A stretch of 64,000 nucleotides of DNA, from contig CAYPPG010000030.1 in NCBI GenBank assembly GCA_964412555.1, positions 23,191 to 87,190 on the forward strand, written 5' to 3'. This stretch comes from CAYPPG01 sp964412555. Its GTDB lineage: Bacteria; Hinthialibacterota; Hinthialibacteria; Hinthialibacterales; Hinthialibacteraceae. The translations under genes and the position numbers were made by a program. The notes below the pieces were generated by a model, which was not told the origin of the DNA, did no database searches, and saw only the letters and a program-made list of their open reading frames with translations. Shown one piece after another: positions 1 to 9,108 of this stretch; the stretch's first letter is position 1; every line of letters begins with the position of its first letter.

Positions 1-1
1 A

Positions 2-154
2 GATGGCCGTATCCGAGAGAGAGTTCGTTTTAACTTTGATCCTCTCCCCCCCAAATCCCCCAGAAAAGTATTGTTTCCGAAATTAGCAAGCAAAACGAAA
101 GAGAAAGCAATCAGAAAGGCGATCAGAGAAGTGTTGCAAGAAGCAGAGATCTGA
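2..154 (+). CDS. 3' end of a truncated CDS, unknown
   Basis: An open frame runs from the window edge to a TGA at 152-154 and encodes the last 50 residues of a protein whose start lies outside the window. The tail is basic, rich in Lys and Arg, and ends in a predicted helix (AIREVLQEAEI). Reading frame and amphipathic ending look coding-like, but I do not recognise the family. It lies 76 bp upstream of the next gene on the same strand. Confidence 0.4.
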   Translation, partial: DGRIRERVRFNFDPLPPKSPRKVLFPKLASKTKEKAIRKAIREVLQEAEI

Positions 155-230
155 TCGTTGAATGTGTTGAAGGAAAGATGATAGGGATATATCAAAGCGG
201 AAAACTGTTCCCGATATTCTTTGGTTATTC

Positions 231-863
231 ATGACAAAAAATCATCCCGATTTCCACAGAAACGTATTTATCAACTGCCCCTTCGACAATCTCTATACTC
301 CTTTGTTCAATGCGATTGTATTTGTTGTACGCGATGTTGGCTTTGAACCAAGATGTGCACTGGAAGCTAGCAATGCAGGGCAAAACAGATTAAGCAAGAT
401 TTTCGACATCATCTCTGAGTGTAAATACAGCATTCATGATCTATCACGAACCGATCTTGATCCTGACTCTTGTCTTCCACGTTTCAATATGCCATTGGAA
501 TTAGGTCTTGATCTTGGATGTAAAAGATTCGGAGATATCATTCGTAGGGAAAAAGTAATTCTGGTAATGGATATTGAACCATATCGTTATCAACAATTCA
601 TCTCGGATATTTCCGGTCAAGACATTTATGCACACAGCGGTCGTGAGAAACAAGTCATTGAAATTGTTAGAAATTGGTTGAGACAAGAATTAGATCCTCG
701 AACAACAATTGTTCCTGGAGGAAAGAAGGTTTATCAAAGGTATCAGAAATTTCAAAAAACATTACCCGCGATATGCCGAAAACTGAACTGGGAACATAAC
801 CGACTTCCATTTACTGATTTTTCCTATGCTGTAGCAGTATGGATCAGCGAGAATCCGATTTGA
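231..863 (+). CDS. TIR/nucleoside deoxyribosyltransferase-like conserved protein
   Basis: A soluble protein of 210 residues without signal peptide or membrane segment. The N-terminal half looks like a Rossmann-type fold: a first strand with FINCPFD (about residues 13-19), a central YSIHDLS segment (about 66-72), and NMPLELGLDLG (about 86-96), whose ELG resembles the conserved glutamate motif of nucleoside 2-deoxyribosyltransferases and related TIR-like NAD/nucleotide-cleaving domains. The C-terminal half (ISGQDIYAHSG, VRNWLR, PGGKKVYQRY) looks conserved in style but matches no family I can name. Function is therefore uncertain: nucleotide or NAD hydrolysis, possibly in defence, is an inference from fold-like motifs only. 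The start is ATG at 231; no strong Shine-Dalgarno sequence is visible. No partner gene for a defence system is visible nearby. Confidence 0.6.
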   Translation: MTKNHPDFHRNVFINCPFDNLYTPLFNAIVFVVRDVGFEPRCALEASNAGQNRLSKIFDIISECKYSIHDLSRTDLDPDSCLPRFNMPLELGLDLGCKRFGDIIRREKVILVMDIEPYRYQQFISDISGQDIYAHSGREKQVIEIVRNWLRQELDPRTTIVPGGKKVYQRYQKFQKTLPAICRKLNWEHNRLPFTDFSYAVAVWISENPI

Positions 864-908
864 TTGGTGTAAAAACAATTCAGAATCTAAAACAACAAAG
901 GAATTCCC

Positions 909-2075
909 ATGACCAAACACGAATGGATCAAAGCCTTACTCCGAAAAGAAAAAGACCTTCCTGTCCCCCAACACTGGATGTCGTTTTTCAACGGCGATTT
1001 GGCCCGGCGGTTGACACCGGAAAGCTGCCACTACTATCCGATGTGGATTTATGACGTTCCCGAGTATTTCGATCCATCTCCCATGGGGTCCGACGCCCTT
1101 GACCGCTTGATCGAATTCAACAACGTAACGGGCCGATGCTTCGCCTGCCTCGGCAAAGGCGCCAACATCTGCTTCGGCCACGGCGGACCGGGAGAATTCT
1201 TTTCCCGCATGATCAAACACGATGAAAAGGAACTGATCTGCGAATACGAAACCGGCGTCAAAGCCAAAGTCCAATTCCACCCCCACTTCTATCATCACTA
1301 CGAACACCCCATCAAAACGATGGACGACCTCAACCGGCTTACACTTCCCGATCCCGCCGATCCCAAGCGCTACGAAGGATTCAAACAGGATGTCAACTAT
1401 CTGCAATCGAAGGGAGAATATGTCATCGGCTCGCTGAATGGTTTCTTCTCAGGCATCCACTATTTCCTCATGGAATACTCAGACACCCTTATCAACTTGA
1501 TCGAGCAGCCCAACCTGATCGGGACTCTTCTCGAACGGTTGGGCGAATGGAACCTCACCGCCGCCCGTATGATGGTCAAAGCCGGAGCCGACTGCATCAC
1601 CTTTTGTGACGATCTTGGTAGCCGCGAATCACTGATCATGTCACCCGATCATTACCGCGATTTCTTTAAACCTTGGCACAAGCGGCTCTGTGAAACTGTC
1701 CACGGCCTCGGCGCCGACGTCCACCTTCACACTCACGGCGCCGTCACCCCCATTCTCGATGACCTCGTTGAATGTGGTTTCGATTTCATCAATCCCTTCG
1801 ATCCCGAAGAAGGCCACGATATCGAATATTTGATCAACAATTATTCCCACCATTTCATCATCGTCGGTGGTTTCCCCACCAGCTTCTGGAACTGGCCTGC
1901 CGGCAAACAGGAAGAGTACCTTCAACAACTTGCGAACTTGGGCAAAGATTGTAACCGCCTTATCTTCATGGATTCCGGCGGAGTGCCCGATGATGTAACC
2001 CATGAAGATTTCTCCCGAATCACCCAAATCAGCCGCAAAGTCCGCGGGGTGGAAAATGTCGCGGGAACTGTCTGA
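909..2075 (+). CDS. Uroporphyrinogen decarboxylase (URO-D) family protein
   Basis: Protein of 388 residues with the TIM-barrel pattern of the URO-D/MtaA/CmuA superfamily. Seen in sequence: GSLNGFFSGIHYFLMEYSD (about 173-191), AGADCITFCDDLGSRESLIMS (about 224-244), a His-rich strand DVHLHTHG (about 268-275) and the late VGGFPTSFWNW strand. Members outside the heme pathway act as cobalamin- or corrinoid-dependent methyltransferases or as accessory enzymes in degradation pathways, so the substrate cannot be assigned. The His/Cys/Asp set could bind a metal, but a Cys/His zinc site like that of MtaA is not certain. It is 46 bp downstream of the preceding gene. Its neighbours give no heme-pathway context, so a true HemE role is unlikely. 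Confidence 0.85.
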   Translation: MTKHEWIKALLRKEKDLPVPQHWMSFFNGDLARRLTPESCHYYPMWIYDVPEYFDPSPMGSDALDRLIEFNNVTGRCFACLGKGANICFGHGGPGEFFSRMIKHDEKELICEYETGVKAKVQFHPHFYHHYEHPIKTMDDLNRLTLPDPADPKRYEGFKQDVNYLQSKGEYVIGSLNGFFSGIHYFLMEYSDTLINLIEQPNLIGTLLERLGEWNLTAARMMVKAGADCITFCDDLGSRESLIMSPDHYRDFFKPWHKRLCETVHGLGADVHLHTHGAVTPILDDLVECGFDFINPFDPEEGHDIEYLINNYSHHFIIVGGFPTSFWNWPAGKQEEYLQQLANLGKDCNRLIFMDSGGVPDDVTHEDFSRITQISRKVRGVENVAGTV

Positions 2076-2286
2076 GGCTGAAAATCCTTTCTCATAACAG
2101 GGATTGATTGAAAACCTTCAACGGACTTTTCTTCTTGGGAGATCGAAGAAACAATACGGTATTGATATTTTCTGTTTTCAGTCTTTACTATATTGTCTCA
2201 CCAATCAATGAAAAAGTAGTGGTAGAGATAATACAGAGCAAGTTCGAAATCCAAACTGGAGTAAATCCTCTCGAAGGAGTCAAATC

Positions 2287-4203
2287 ATGAAAACACACTC
2301 GTATTTATTCTTTGCATTGGTTTGTAGTATCTTTTGCATCCCGGTGATGGCTGAAGCTGAACAAACTGCCCCTCAATTCGATGTTCAGGTGATTTCTGAG
2401 AATGCCGATATGTGGTGGGCGCGTGCATTGGTCGATATCAATGACGATGGGCTGCTCGATATTGCGTTGCAAAACAACAATGCCCATGGCGGTTGGCTTG
2501 GATGGCTGGAAACCAGCGATGATTTGAAAAGTTGGAAACAGCATATTATTGCGGAAACGGCTCCCGGCGGGGAAACGTTTGCATGCGGCGACCTGGATGC
2601 CGGGGATATCGACAACGATGGAGATATCGACATTTTTGCTTTTGCGCATCCCGGCGAGTGGGATGAAGGCGGTTCACCGACAACCGTCTATTGGTACGAG
2701 AATCCTTCCTGGACCGCTCACAAAATCGGAGAGTCTCCCGCCTTTGTGAAGGATGTCAACGCTGCCGATTTCAACGGCGACGGGAAACTCGATCTGGTTA
2801 CGATTGTCTTCGAACAAAACACGATGACGATTTTCCGCCAGGATTCCCCTTCCAAGTGGACAACGGTGCAAAACATCAAACTCAACAATCTTCATGAAGG
2901 CATGGATGTCGGGGATATTGACGGAGACGGAGATATCGATGTGGCGGCCAATGGGTATTGGGTGGAAAATCCCGGCGGCGATTTGACAAGTGAGTGGACC
3001 GTTCACACCATCGATAAAAAATGGAACAGCCAGAAAGGCGATTGGTCGCGCAATGCCAGCAAGGTTTTCTGCCGGCATCTGGATCGGGATGGGAAAGCGG
3101 AGGTCTTTATTTCTCATTCCGAGCGCAAAGGCTATCCGGTTGCAATGTATCGCTCCGAGGATCCGAAATCGGGTGATTGGAAGGAAACGATCATTCACAA
3201 AAATCTTCCCGCTGCGCACACGCTGCAGGTTTTTGATTTTGACAATGACGGGGATTACGATGTTCTTTCCGGTATCAATACCAACAGAGCGAAAGCGCTG
3301 GAGATCAACACGTTTCCTGTTTATCTATTTCTGAATCAAGGAAATGCCGAAAATTGGAAACAAGTCACCTTGACTGAGAAAGGTATTTATAATGGGCAAG
3401 CGGCTGATTTCGATGGGGACGGCGATGTCGATATATTGCGTCTTCCTACTCATGACGGCACCGTTTTAGAGTTGTGGGTGAACCAGACAAATGATCAGAA
3501 AAAAATCGGTTTGGGTGCAACGGCGCCGCCAGGAGCGGATATTCTGATTGATGGAAGCCGCGAAATGTTGGATGAGAAATGGACTTATTGGGAAGGGCCG
3601 AGATTTAGTTCTTCTCTTCCGATCAAATGGGAAATTGTCGATGATCCGGTCGATTCGGGCAAAGTGCTGGCAAGTTCCGATCCCGCTGCAGATGGAGGCA
3701 AGTATGGAGCGGCGGATATCGTTACGAAAAAGAAATACCGTGATTTTCGGCTGCATATCGAGTTCCTGGTGCCGCACAAAGGTGGAAACAGCGGTGTCTA
3801 TTTGCAAAATCGCTATGAAATCCAAATCCTGGACGGTGACAAAACCAAACACGGCATGGCCGCTGTGATCAACGAAGCGGAAGGGCCGTATGAAGCCTAT
3901 CACGGGACGGGGAAATGGAATGCCTATGATATTCAATTCCGAGCCGCCCGTTTCGAAGACGAACAACTCGTGGAAAAAGCCATGATGACCATGTATTTCA
4001 ATGGTGTGAAAGCGCATACGAACCAAAAAATCCAAAAAGTGTGGGGTGGCAAAAATTCTGGAATCGACGGCGGGAATGAAGGAGGATTCGGGATTACCGA
4101 TGTTCCCGGCGGACTCAAACTGCAATGTGAAGGGCACGAAGTGTTGTTCCGCAATGCGTGGATCAAGGAACTCGATCTGCAGGAACCAAATACGGATTTT
4201 TAA
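2287..4203 (+). CDS. Secreted FG-GAP/VCBS repeat protein with C-terminal DUF1080 domain
   Basis: Protein of 638 residues starting with a clear signal peptide (MKTHSYLFFALVCSIFCIPVMAEA). Residues about 45-400 hold repeated calcium-binding-like FG-GAP/VCBS motifs of the type DINDDGLLD, DIDNDGDID, DFNGDGKLD, DFDNDGDYD and DFDGDGDVD, which build beta-propellers. Residues about 420-635 form a DUF1080 (3-keto-disaccharide hydrolase/LamG-like) domain beginning GADILIDGSREM, with GGNSGVYLQNRYEIQILD and a WIKEL ending. It is probably secreted to the periplasm or cell surface and acts on or binds glycans; the enzymatic role is inferred from the domain family. AAGGAG lies just upstream of the ATG. A shorter propeller-only relative lies at 38089-39312. 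Confidence 0.9.
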   Translation: MKTHSYLFFALVCSIFCIPVMAEAEQTAPQFDVQVISENADMWWARALVDINDDGLLDIALQNNNAHGGWLGWLETSDDLKSWKQHIIAETAPGGETFACGDLDAGDIDNDGDIDIFAFAHPGEWDEGGSPTTVYWYENPSWTAHKIGESPAFVKDVNAADFNGDGKLDLVTIVFEQNTMTIFRQDSPSKWTTVQNIKLNNLHEGMDVGDIDGDGDIDVAANGYWVENPGGDLTSEWTVHTIDKKWNSQKGDWSRNASKVFCRHLDRDGKAEVFISHSERKGYPVAMYRSEDPKSGDWKETIIHKNLPAAHTLQVFDFDNDGDYDVLSGINTNRAKALEINTFPVYLFLNQGNAENWKQVTLTEKGIYNGQAADFDGDGDVDILRLPTHDGTVLELWVNQTNDQKKIGLGATAPPGADILIDGSREMLDEKWTYWEGPRFSSSLPIKWEIVDDPVDSGKVLASSDPAADGGKYGAADIVTKKKYRDFRLHIEFLVPHKGGNSGVYLQNRYEIQILDGDKTKHGMAAVINEAEGPYEAYHGTGKWNAYDIQFRAARFEDEQLVEKAMMTMYFNGVKAHTNQKIQKVWGGKNSGIDGGNEGGFGITDVPGGLKLQCEGHEVLFRNAWIKELDLQEPNTDF

Positions 4204-4274
4204 TGACATTTGAATTCATGAAACGATACGAATAGAAATTTATTGTACTGTGTTTATTTAGGGTTTAGGGATTT

Positions 4275-5723
4275 ATGTCTTTGAATAATCACCGATATAT
4301 ATCGTATTACTGGATTTTGCTATTTCTTATCCTCCCGGTTTTCCCGACCATTTGCTTAGGACATCCGCATGTTTTTATCGATTTTGCCCCGACATTGCAA
4401 ATCGATAAAGAACTACTTCATGGCATCGAAATGCAGTGGACATTTGACCGTTTTACCAGTGAGATTTTTATTGAAGATATCGATAAAAATCGAAATGCCC
4501 AAGTCGATCCGGAGGAAATGCCCTATTTCAATGAGAATTACCGATCGATCGAGGAAGAAGCCAATTTCTTTTTGTCTCTTTCTTTTGGGAATCAAATCTT
4601 CGATAATTTCGAAGCGACTCTAAAGCGGGTTTTTATCGCAAAGAATCAAGTTCATTATCTTATTGGGATTACCTTTCAGCCTCCTTTACAAGCTAACGAG
4701 CGGAAAACGTTGCTTGTGGAAATCGAGGATCCGGAATTTTTTGTCGCATTTACCCTTCAAGAACCTGCTTCGACAGTCAATCATGATGGTGCGAATCATT
4801 CATCCATCCGGTTGAATCCTCTTTCCTCGAATGAAGATTGTTTTGCGGTCGAATTTTTTTCGCAGCCCACAAACTCATCCTCGGACAAGGTAGAAAATAC
4901 GCAGGAAATCGAATCGGTATATGTGGATACAAGGGGCGATTCTCTGAGACGGGACTCTTTTTTTAAAACACTTCGAAACAAACTTTTTTCGTTCCAAGCT
5001 ACATACAACCGCAAACTGGGGGATTTGGTAATTCACGCCAAAGAGAATTTCTCCTGGAAAGTTGCTGGATTGTTAATTGCTTTTTCGCTTTTTTACGGAA
5101 TTCTTCACGCTTTGGGTCCTGGACATGGCAAATCGGTGGTGATTGGATATTTTTTACAACGAAAAGCATCTTTTCTTCAAGTCGTATTTACCACCGCCGG
5201 TATTTCTCTTATTCATACCAGTAGTGCGGTTTTCCTCGCGTTTTTGTTTCAGACGGTTTTATCTTCCTATGTAGGGATGCAGCGGATTCGAATTCAATCC
5301 TATTTCAGTTTTGTGATTGCTTGTTTCATTCTTTTTGCCGGCATTGCTCTTTTTATTCAACTGATTCGGAAAAAACGAAGAGCATTGAAAAAACCATCCG
5401 ATTCAAGGCAGTCTGCTTCACGTTGGATTTTTGCCGCCGGACTGATTCCATGTCCTTTATCGATAACCGTCATGTTGGTTGCCGTCACGCATAACATTCT
5501 CTTTCTCGGGCTGATCACCGTTATCAGTATTTCCGCCGGTATGATGATCGTTTTGATGGTAGCGGGGCTAATGGCGATGGTCACGAATGCAACTGTCTAT
5601 ACCTATTCCTCCAGGAGATGGGGGATTGCTTCCAAATTGCATGGCTATTTGGAATTTTGCGGCGCAATTATGATTATCGTATTCGGATTGGGATTAAGCA
5701 TGCTATACCTGCCGAAGTTGTAA
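4275..5723 (+). CDS. DUF1007-NicO fusion: nickel/cobalt-type metal transporter
   Basis: Protein of 482 residues. After an N-terminal hydrophobic segment comes a DUF1007 domain opened by the diagnostic GHPHVFIDFAPTLQID (about residues 29-44). An EF-hand-like stretch DIDKNRNAQVDPEEM (about 68-82) follows. From about residue 260 the protein is a membrane domain of the NicO/RcnA family: GILHALGPGHGKSVV carries the His-containing transport motif, and GLIPCPLSITVMLVA opens a later helix. DUF1007 proteins usually sit next to such transporters, so the fusion supports a joint role in metal export or uptake; which metal is not visible. The DUF1007 histidines may pass metal ions to the permease (inference). 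The gene stands alone. Confidence 0.88.
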   Translation: MSLNNHRYISYYWILLFLILPVFPTICLGHPHVFIDFAPTLQIDKELLHGIEMQWTFDRFTSEIFIEDIDKNRNAQVDPEEMPYFNENYRSIEEEANFFLSLSFGNQIFDNFEATLKRVFIAKNQVHYLIGITFQPPLQANERKTLLVEIEDPEFFVAFTLQEPASTVNHDGANHSSIRLNPLSSNEDCFAVEFFSQPTNSSSDKVENTQEIESVYVDTRGDSLRRDSFFKTLRNKLFSFQATYNRKLGDLVIHAKENFSWKVAGLLIAFSLFYGILHALGPGHGKSVVIGYFLQRKASFLQVVFTTAGISLIHTSSAVFLAFLFQTVLSSYVGMQRIRIQSYFSFVIACFILFAGIALFIQLIRKKRRALKKPSDSRQSASRWIFAAGLIPCPLSITVMLVAVTHNILFLGLITVISISAGMMIVLMVAGLMAMVTNATVYTYSSRRWGIASKLHGYLEFCGAIMIIVFGLGLSMLYLPKL

Positions 5724-5814
5724 AGAAAGTGCCATTACGAAAATGATGGGACGCGAGAAAAAAGTATTGTATTGTATAAAAAGCGTATTCGTTTGTATTT
5801 ATGGTTTCCATTTA

Positions 5815-5848
5815 GTGCAGACAGGATGTCCGCACCACATTTTTTTAT
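5815..5848 (+). terminator. Possible rho-independent terminator
   Basis: A 9-bp hairpin with one mismatch (GTGCAGACA and TGTCCGCAC around a GGA loop) is followed by CACA and a run of T residues. It lies about 90 bp after the NicO fusion gene and before the histidine kinase gene. The GACAGGATGTC core also resembles the palindromic repeats seen elsewhere in the window, so it may be a diverged repeat acting as terminator. Confidence 0.4.
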
Positions 5849-6008
5849 ACTTTTAGCCGTAGCATTATGATATTCTTCCTCCTTTTAAGAATTCACACGA
5901 TCTATTGAAAACCGTTTTCTATACTCTTTCATAAATCTATAGAATGAATATACAATGGTATGAGCGCACTGCGTCAGTCATGTGGGATGAAGGGGAGAAA
6001 ACATCTTG

Positions 6009-9000
6009 ATGAAAGCAGCAATCCGGATTTTCATGTTTATGGTTGTCCTGATCGGACAGTCTTCGTTGTATGCGCAACATCCCGGCGTTTGGCGCTATTA
6101 TCCTGAGATTGACTTACCTTTTATCATCGATTTCACTCCGGAAGGTTACGCGCTGGTTCACAACCACGACACAATCTTTATTTATGATGGATATCAAGTA
6201 AAAACCATTTCAACGGATTGCCGTCTGGGTTCAATTCAACAGGATGAACAGGGGTACCTCTGGTCTGTATACAATGATGAGTCGCGAATCATGCCACCGG
6301 ATCATTTTGGGATGATCCGGTACGATCCTTCTACCGAAGAGTGGCAAAAATTTCCGATCCCGGGTTTGAGGGAAAAAACCACTTGGGATACACAGATTTT
6401 TCAGTTTTATGAACCCAATCGGGTGATTATGACCGACCATGAGAGGTTTTTTGTCCATGATCTCGAAGCCGGTCAATCCGAGAACCTTCTTCATAAAGAA
6501 GATACATTGCATGACTCTTTCGTGTCCATCCATAAAGGATCGGCCGAGGGGGTTTTTTGGGGATTTGGGGACAAAGGGATTTTTCAATTCACTTATCATT
6601 CAGACGGGAAGTGGACATGGCGGGAATTCCTACTTCCCGATACCGGGAACATGGCCATTCAGTGGTGGCCGGTTGTTCTGTCCGATCAAGAAATCTATGC
6701 GCGCATTGTCGATCAAAGCACTGAACCCATTTCGGATTATATGATGCAATTTCATGGTGACCGGTATAAAAAAATATCCGCAAATTATTCTTTTCGCACC
6801 CACTACGGTTGGGTCGATTCGCTGAGGCGGATTTGGACGACCGGGTGGCTCGATGGGGCAATTTATATGCAGGAACCGGGAAAAGAGATCAAAGCCATCG
6901 AAAGAAATGACATTCTCGGACTGCCGTTATGCGATTTTGCCTTCCGGAAGGGGGACATTGCATTGGTTGGCTCGATCGGCGGCTTGATGCGTCACGCTCC
7001 CCCTTTATGGCAGCCACCCGCGAAATTGAATCCTCGCTTCCATGGCTATGAGAAAGTATTGGGAATGGATAAAAGCGGGTATCTTTGGCTGGCGAAACAA
7101 GGACAATTGATTCGCAGCAAAGGAAACAACGTTCATCATTATGATATAGAAACGTTTCCCCAACCGGAAGATTTTTATAATTTAAATTTCGAACTCCAGG
7201 TTCATCCATTGGCGGATGGACGGGAGGCTCTTTATTTTCATAATGAAATTGAAATGCGGAAAACAGGCCGCAATCATTTGGTTGTTTACAATCGATCCAA
7301 GGATATCATTGAATCGGTGAGTTCCCCAAACAAGATTCTTTTCAATGGATTTCCCGGCCCCAAAGGAACAGTATATTTCGTTTGCCAAGATCAACAAACA
7401 AGTTTGTATTCCTTGGAGCAATTTGATGGCCGCGCATTCTCGACGATTGCTGATGAAGAAACGATTCCGGAATTAGATAATGTGACTCGGGTTTTTCATA
7501 CTCGTGACGGAGATATTTGGCTCTTGAATTTTTATCTCGGGCCTTTTGGCATTTTACGAGAGGGAAACTATCAACCGATCGAGCCGCCGGAAGAATCTCA
7601 CCCTAACCGGCCGGGCAGCGCATTTTTAGAACTGTCGGATGGAACCATCTGGGCCGGTTTTGGCTATTCCGTGTATGAATATGATAAGGGAACATGGCGG
7701 CAAATATTGGATTGCAGCCAAGACGTCGGTGTGTTTCAAATGCTGGAATGTCAAGATGGCAGCATTTGGGTGGTCAGCCGGAAACGTCTTTATCGCTGGA
7801 AGGATGGAATCTGGACGTACCATAATTATAAAGAAGGGTTGCCTTCCTCCTGTTATCAGGAGATATATGAGGATTCAGAGCAGCGCCTTTGGGCATTGAC
7901 ACGTACGGGAGATTGGCTTTTTTGTCCGGAGGCCGATGTCGATCCGCCTATTGTCAAAATTCCGGCTGATGAGAACATTCAGGAATTTTTGCCTCATGTC
8001 AATGTTCGTATTACTTTTACGGCGGAAGACCGCTGGAGATATACGGACGAAGAGAAATTGCAATATTCCTATTGCTTGGACAATGGAGATTGGTCGCCGT
8101 ACTCTTACAATGCATTCGCGGCATTCTCCAAACTGGAACCTGGGAATCACCGGTTGGAAGTGACTGCCATGGATGTGAATTACAATCATGCGATCAAGCC
8201 TGCCGTATGGGAGTTCACCGTTGCGGCTCCGTGGTATAAAGAACCGGGATTTCTTGTCATCATGACTTTGGCTTCATTTGTGATTCTTGCTTTACTAAGC
8301 CTTCTTGTTTCACGCTATTTTAATTTAACGAAATTGGTTGCGGAACGGACGGAACATTTGGCGAGTGCAAACAAGCAGTTGCTCAGCCATCGTGAAAAGT
8401 TACAAGCGCTGACTTCCGAATTGTTTTTAATCGAAGAACGGGAACGGAGAAAACTGGCATCGGATCTTCACGACAGCATCAGCCAATCGTTGTCTCTTTC
8501 GATGCTGGAACTGTCTTCTTTAACAAAATCGAAAATCGCAGAAGAGATCCAAGAGCAAGCCTCTCGCATTCGCAAACGGCTTGATCAAACGCTCCAATCG
8601 ACACGAAACTTGACCTATCAACTTTGTCCTCCTCTTCTCTATCAAGCCGGACTCGGGCCGGCTCTGGTGCAGTTAGCCGATGAGTTTCAGACACATCATG
8701 AATTTACAGTCGCTTTCAAAGAAACCGGCAGTTCTCAATCCTTAGTAGAGGAAATCCGATATTTTCTCTTTCGAGCGACTCGGGAATTACTGGTGAATAT
8801 CACCAAACATGCCCAAGCGTCCCAGGTGGAAATCGCTTTGACGTGGGAAGAGAATTCCATCCGAATTCAAGTCAGCGATGACGGAGTGGGATTTGCCAAG
8901 CAGGAAACCCGAACCCATTTATCGGATCAAGGCGGATATGGATTATTCGGTCTTCGCGAGCGGGCGGGTAGAATGGGCGGGAAATTGGATATTCAATCGA

Positions 9001-9044
9001 TTCCGGGGCAAGGGACGATTGTGAGTTTGACAATTCCATTGTAA
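6009..9044 (+). CDS. Hybrid-type periplasmic propeller sensor histidine kinase (HisKA_3)
   Basis: Protein of 1011 residues. A signal peptide (MKAAIRIFMFMVVLIGQSSLYAQ) leads to a long periplasmic region of two-component-regulator propeller type (residues about 25-645), a Y_Y_Y-like beta-sandwich (about 655-735), one membrane helix (about 745-768), then a NarL/DegS-type kinase. The phosphoacceptor is His821 in RRKLASDLHDSISQSL; the ATPase domain shows a DDGVGF N-box region and GGYGLFGLRERAGRMGG. This is the architecture of one-step sensors such as those that respond to glycans in Bacteroidetes, but without a receiver or AraC part in the same chain. The ATG at 6009 is preceded by an in-frame TTG at 6006; AGGGGAG lies upstream of both. 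Its partner is the regulator 64 bp downstream. Confidence 0.92.
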   Translation: MKAAIRIFMFMVVLIGQSSLYAQHPGVWRYYPEIDLPFIIDFTPEGYALVHNHDTIFIYDGYQVKTISTDCRLGSIQQDEQGYLWSVYNDESRIMPPDHFGMIRYDPSTEEWQKFPIPGLREKTTWDTQIFQFYEPNRVIMTDHERFFVHDLEAGQSENLLHKEDTLHDSFVSIHKGSAEGVFWGFGDKGIFQFTYHSDGKWTWREFLLPDTGNMAIQWWPVVLSDQEIYARIVDQSTEPISDYMMQFHGDRYKKISANYSFRTHYGWVDSLRRIWTTGWLDGAIYMQEPGKEIKAIERNDILGLPLCDFAFRKGDIALVGSIGGLMRHAPPLWQPPAKLNPRFHGYEKVLGMDKSGYLWLAKQGQLIRSKGNNVHHYDIETFPQPEDFYNLNFELQVHPLADGREALYFHNEIEMRKTGRNHLVVYNRSKDIIESVSSPNKILFNGFPGPKGTVYFVCQDQQTSLYSLEQFDGRAFSTIADEETIPELDNVTRVFHTRDGDIWLLNFYLGPFGILREGNYQPIEPPEESHPNRPGSAFLELSDGTIWAGFGYSVYEYDKGTWRQILDCSQDVGVFQMLECQDGSIWVVSRKRLYRWKDGIWTYHNYKEGLPSSCYQEIYEDSEQRLWALTRTGDWLFCPEADVDPPIVKIPADENIQEFLPHVNVRITFTAEDRWRYTDEEKLQYSYCLDNGDWSPYSYNAFAAFSKLEPGNHRLEVTAMDVNYNHAIKPAVWEFTVAAPWYKEPGFLVIMTLASFVILALLSLLVSRYFNLTKLVAERTEHLASANKQLLSHREKLQALTSELFLIEERERRKLASDLHDSISQSLSLSMLELSSLTKSKIAEEIQEQASRIRKRLDQTLQSTRNLTYQLCPPLLYQAGLGPALVQLADEFQTHHEFTVAFKETGSSQSLVEEIRYFLFRATRELLVNITKHAQASQVEIALTWEENSIRIQVSDDGVGFAKQETRTHLSDQGGYGLFGLRERAGRMGGKLDIQSIPGQGTIVSLTIPL

Positions 9045-9099
9045 CGCCGCCGTCCCGGCGGCAATTGTTCAAAGAGCCGGCAGGATGCCGGCGTTACGG
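9042..9099. repeat. Palindromic GCCGGC-type repeat, two hairpins
   Basis: Two inverted repeats in tandem fill the whole space between kinase and regulator: GCCGCCGTCCCGGCGGC and GCCGGCAGGATGCCGGC, joined by a short AT-rich spacer and ending GTTACGG. The kinase stop codon TAA is the left edge of the element and the ribosome site GGAGG of the regulator begins at its right edge. Related copies lie at 44054, 45181 and 52147. Confidence 0.8.
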
Positions 9100-9108
9100 A
9101 GGCTATGC

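Noticed and set aside
909..2075. Assignment as HemE, the heme-pathway decarboxylase
   Set aside because: The sequence fits the wider URO-D superfamily, but HemE-specific N-terminal motifs are not visible and no heme genes are nearby.
2108..2290. 60-codon frame between the URO-D gene and the FG-GAP gene
   Set aside because: Starts with TTG, lacks a ribosome site, overlaps the next start and shows no similarity.
3466..4209. 247-codon open frame on the minus strand
   Set aside because: Shadow of the DUF1080 domain coding region on the plus strand.
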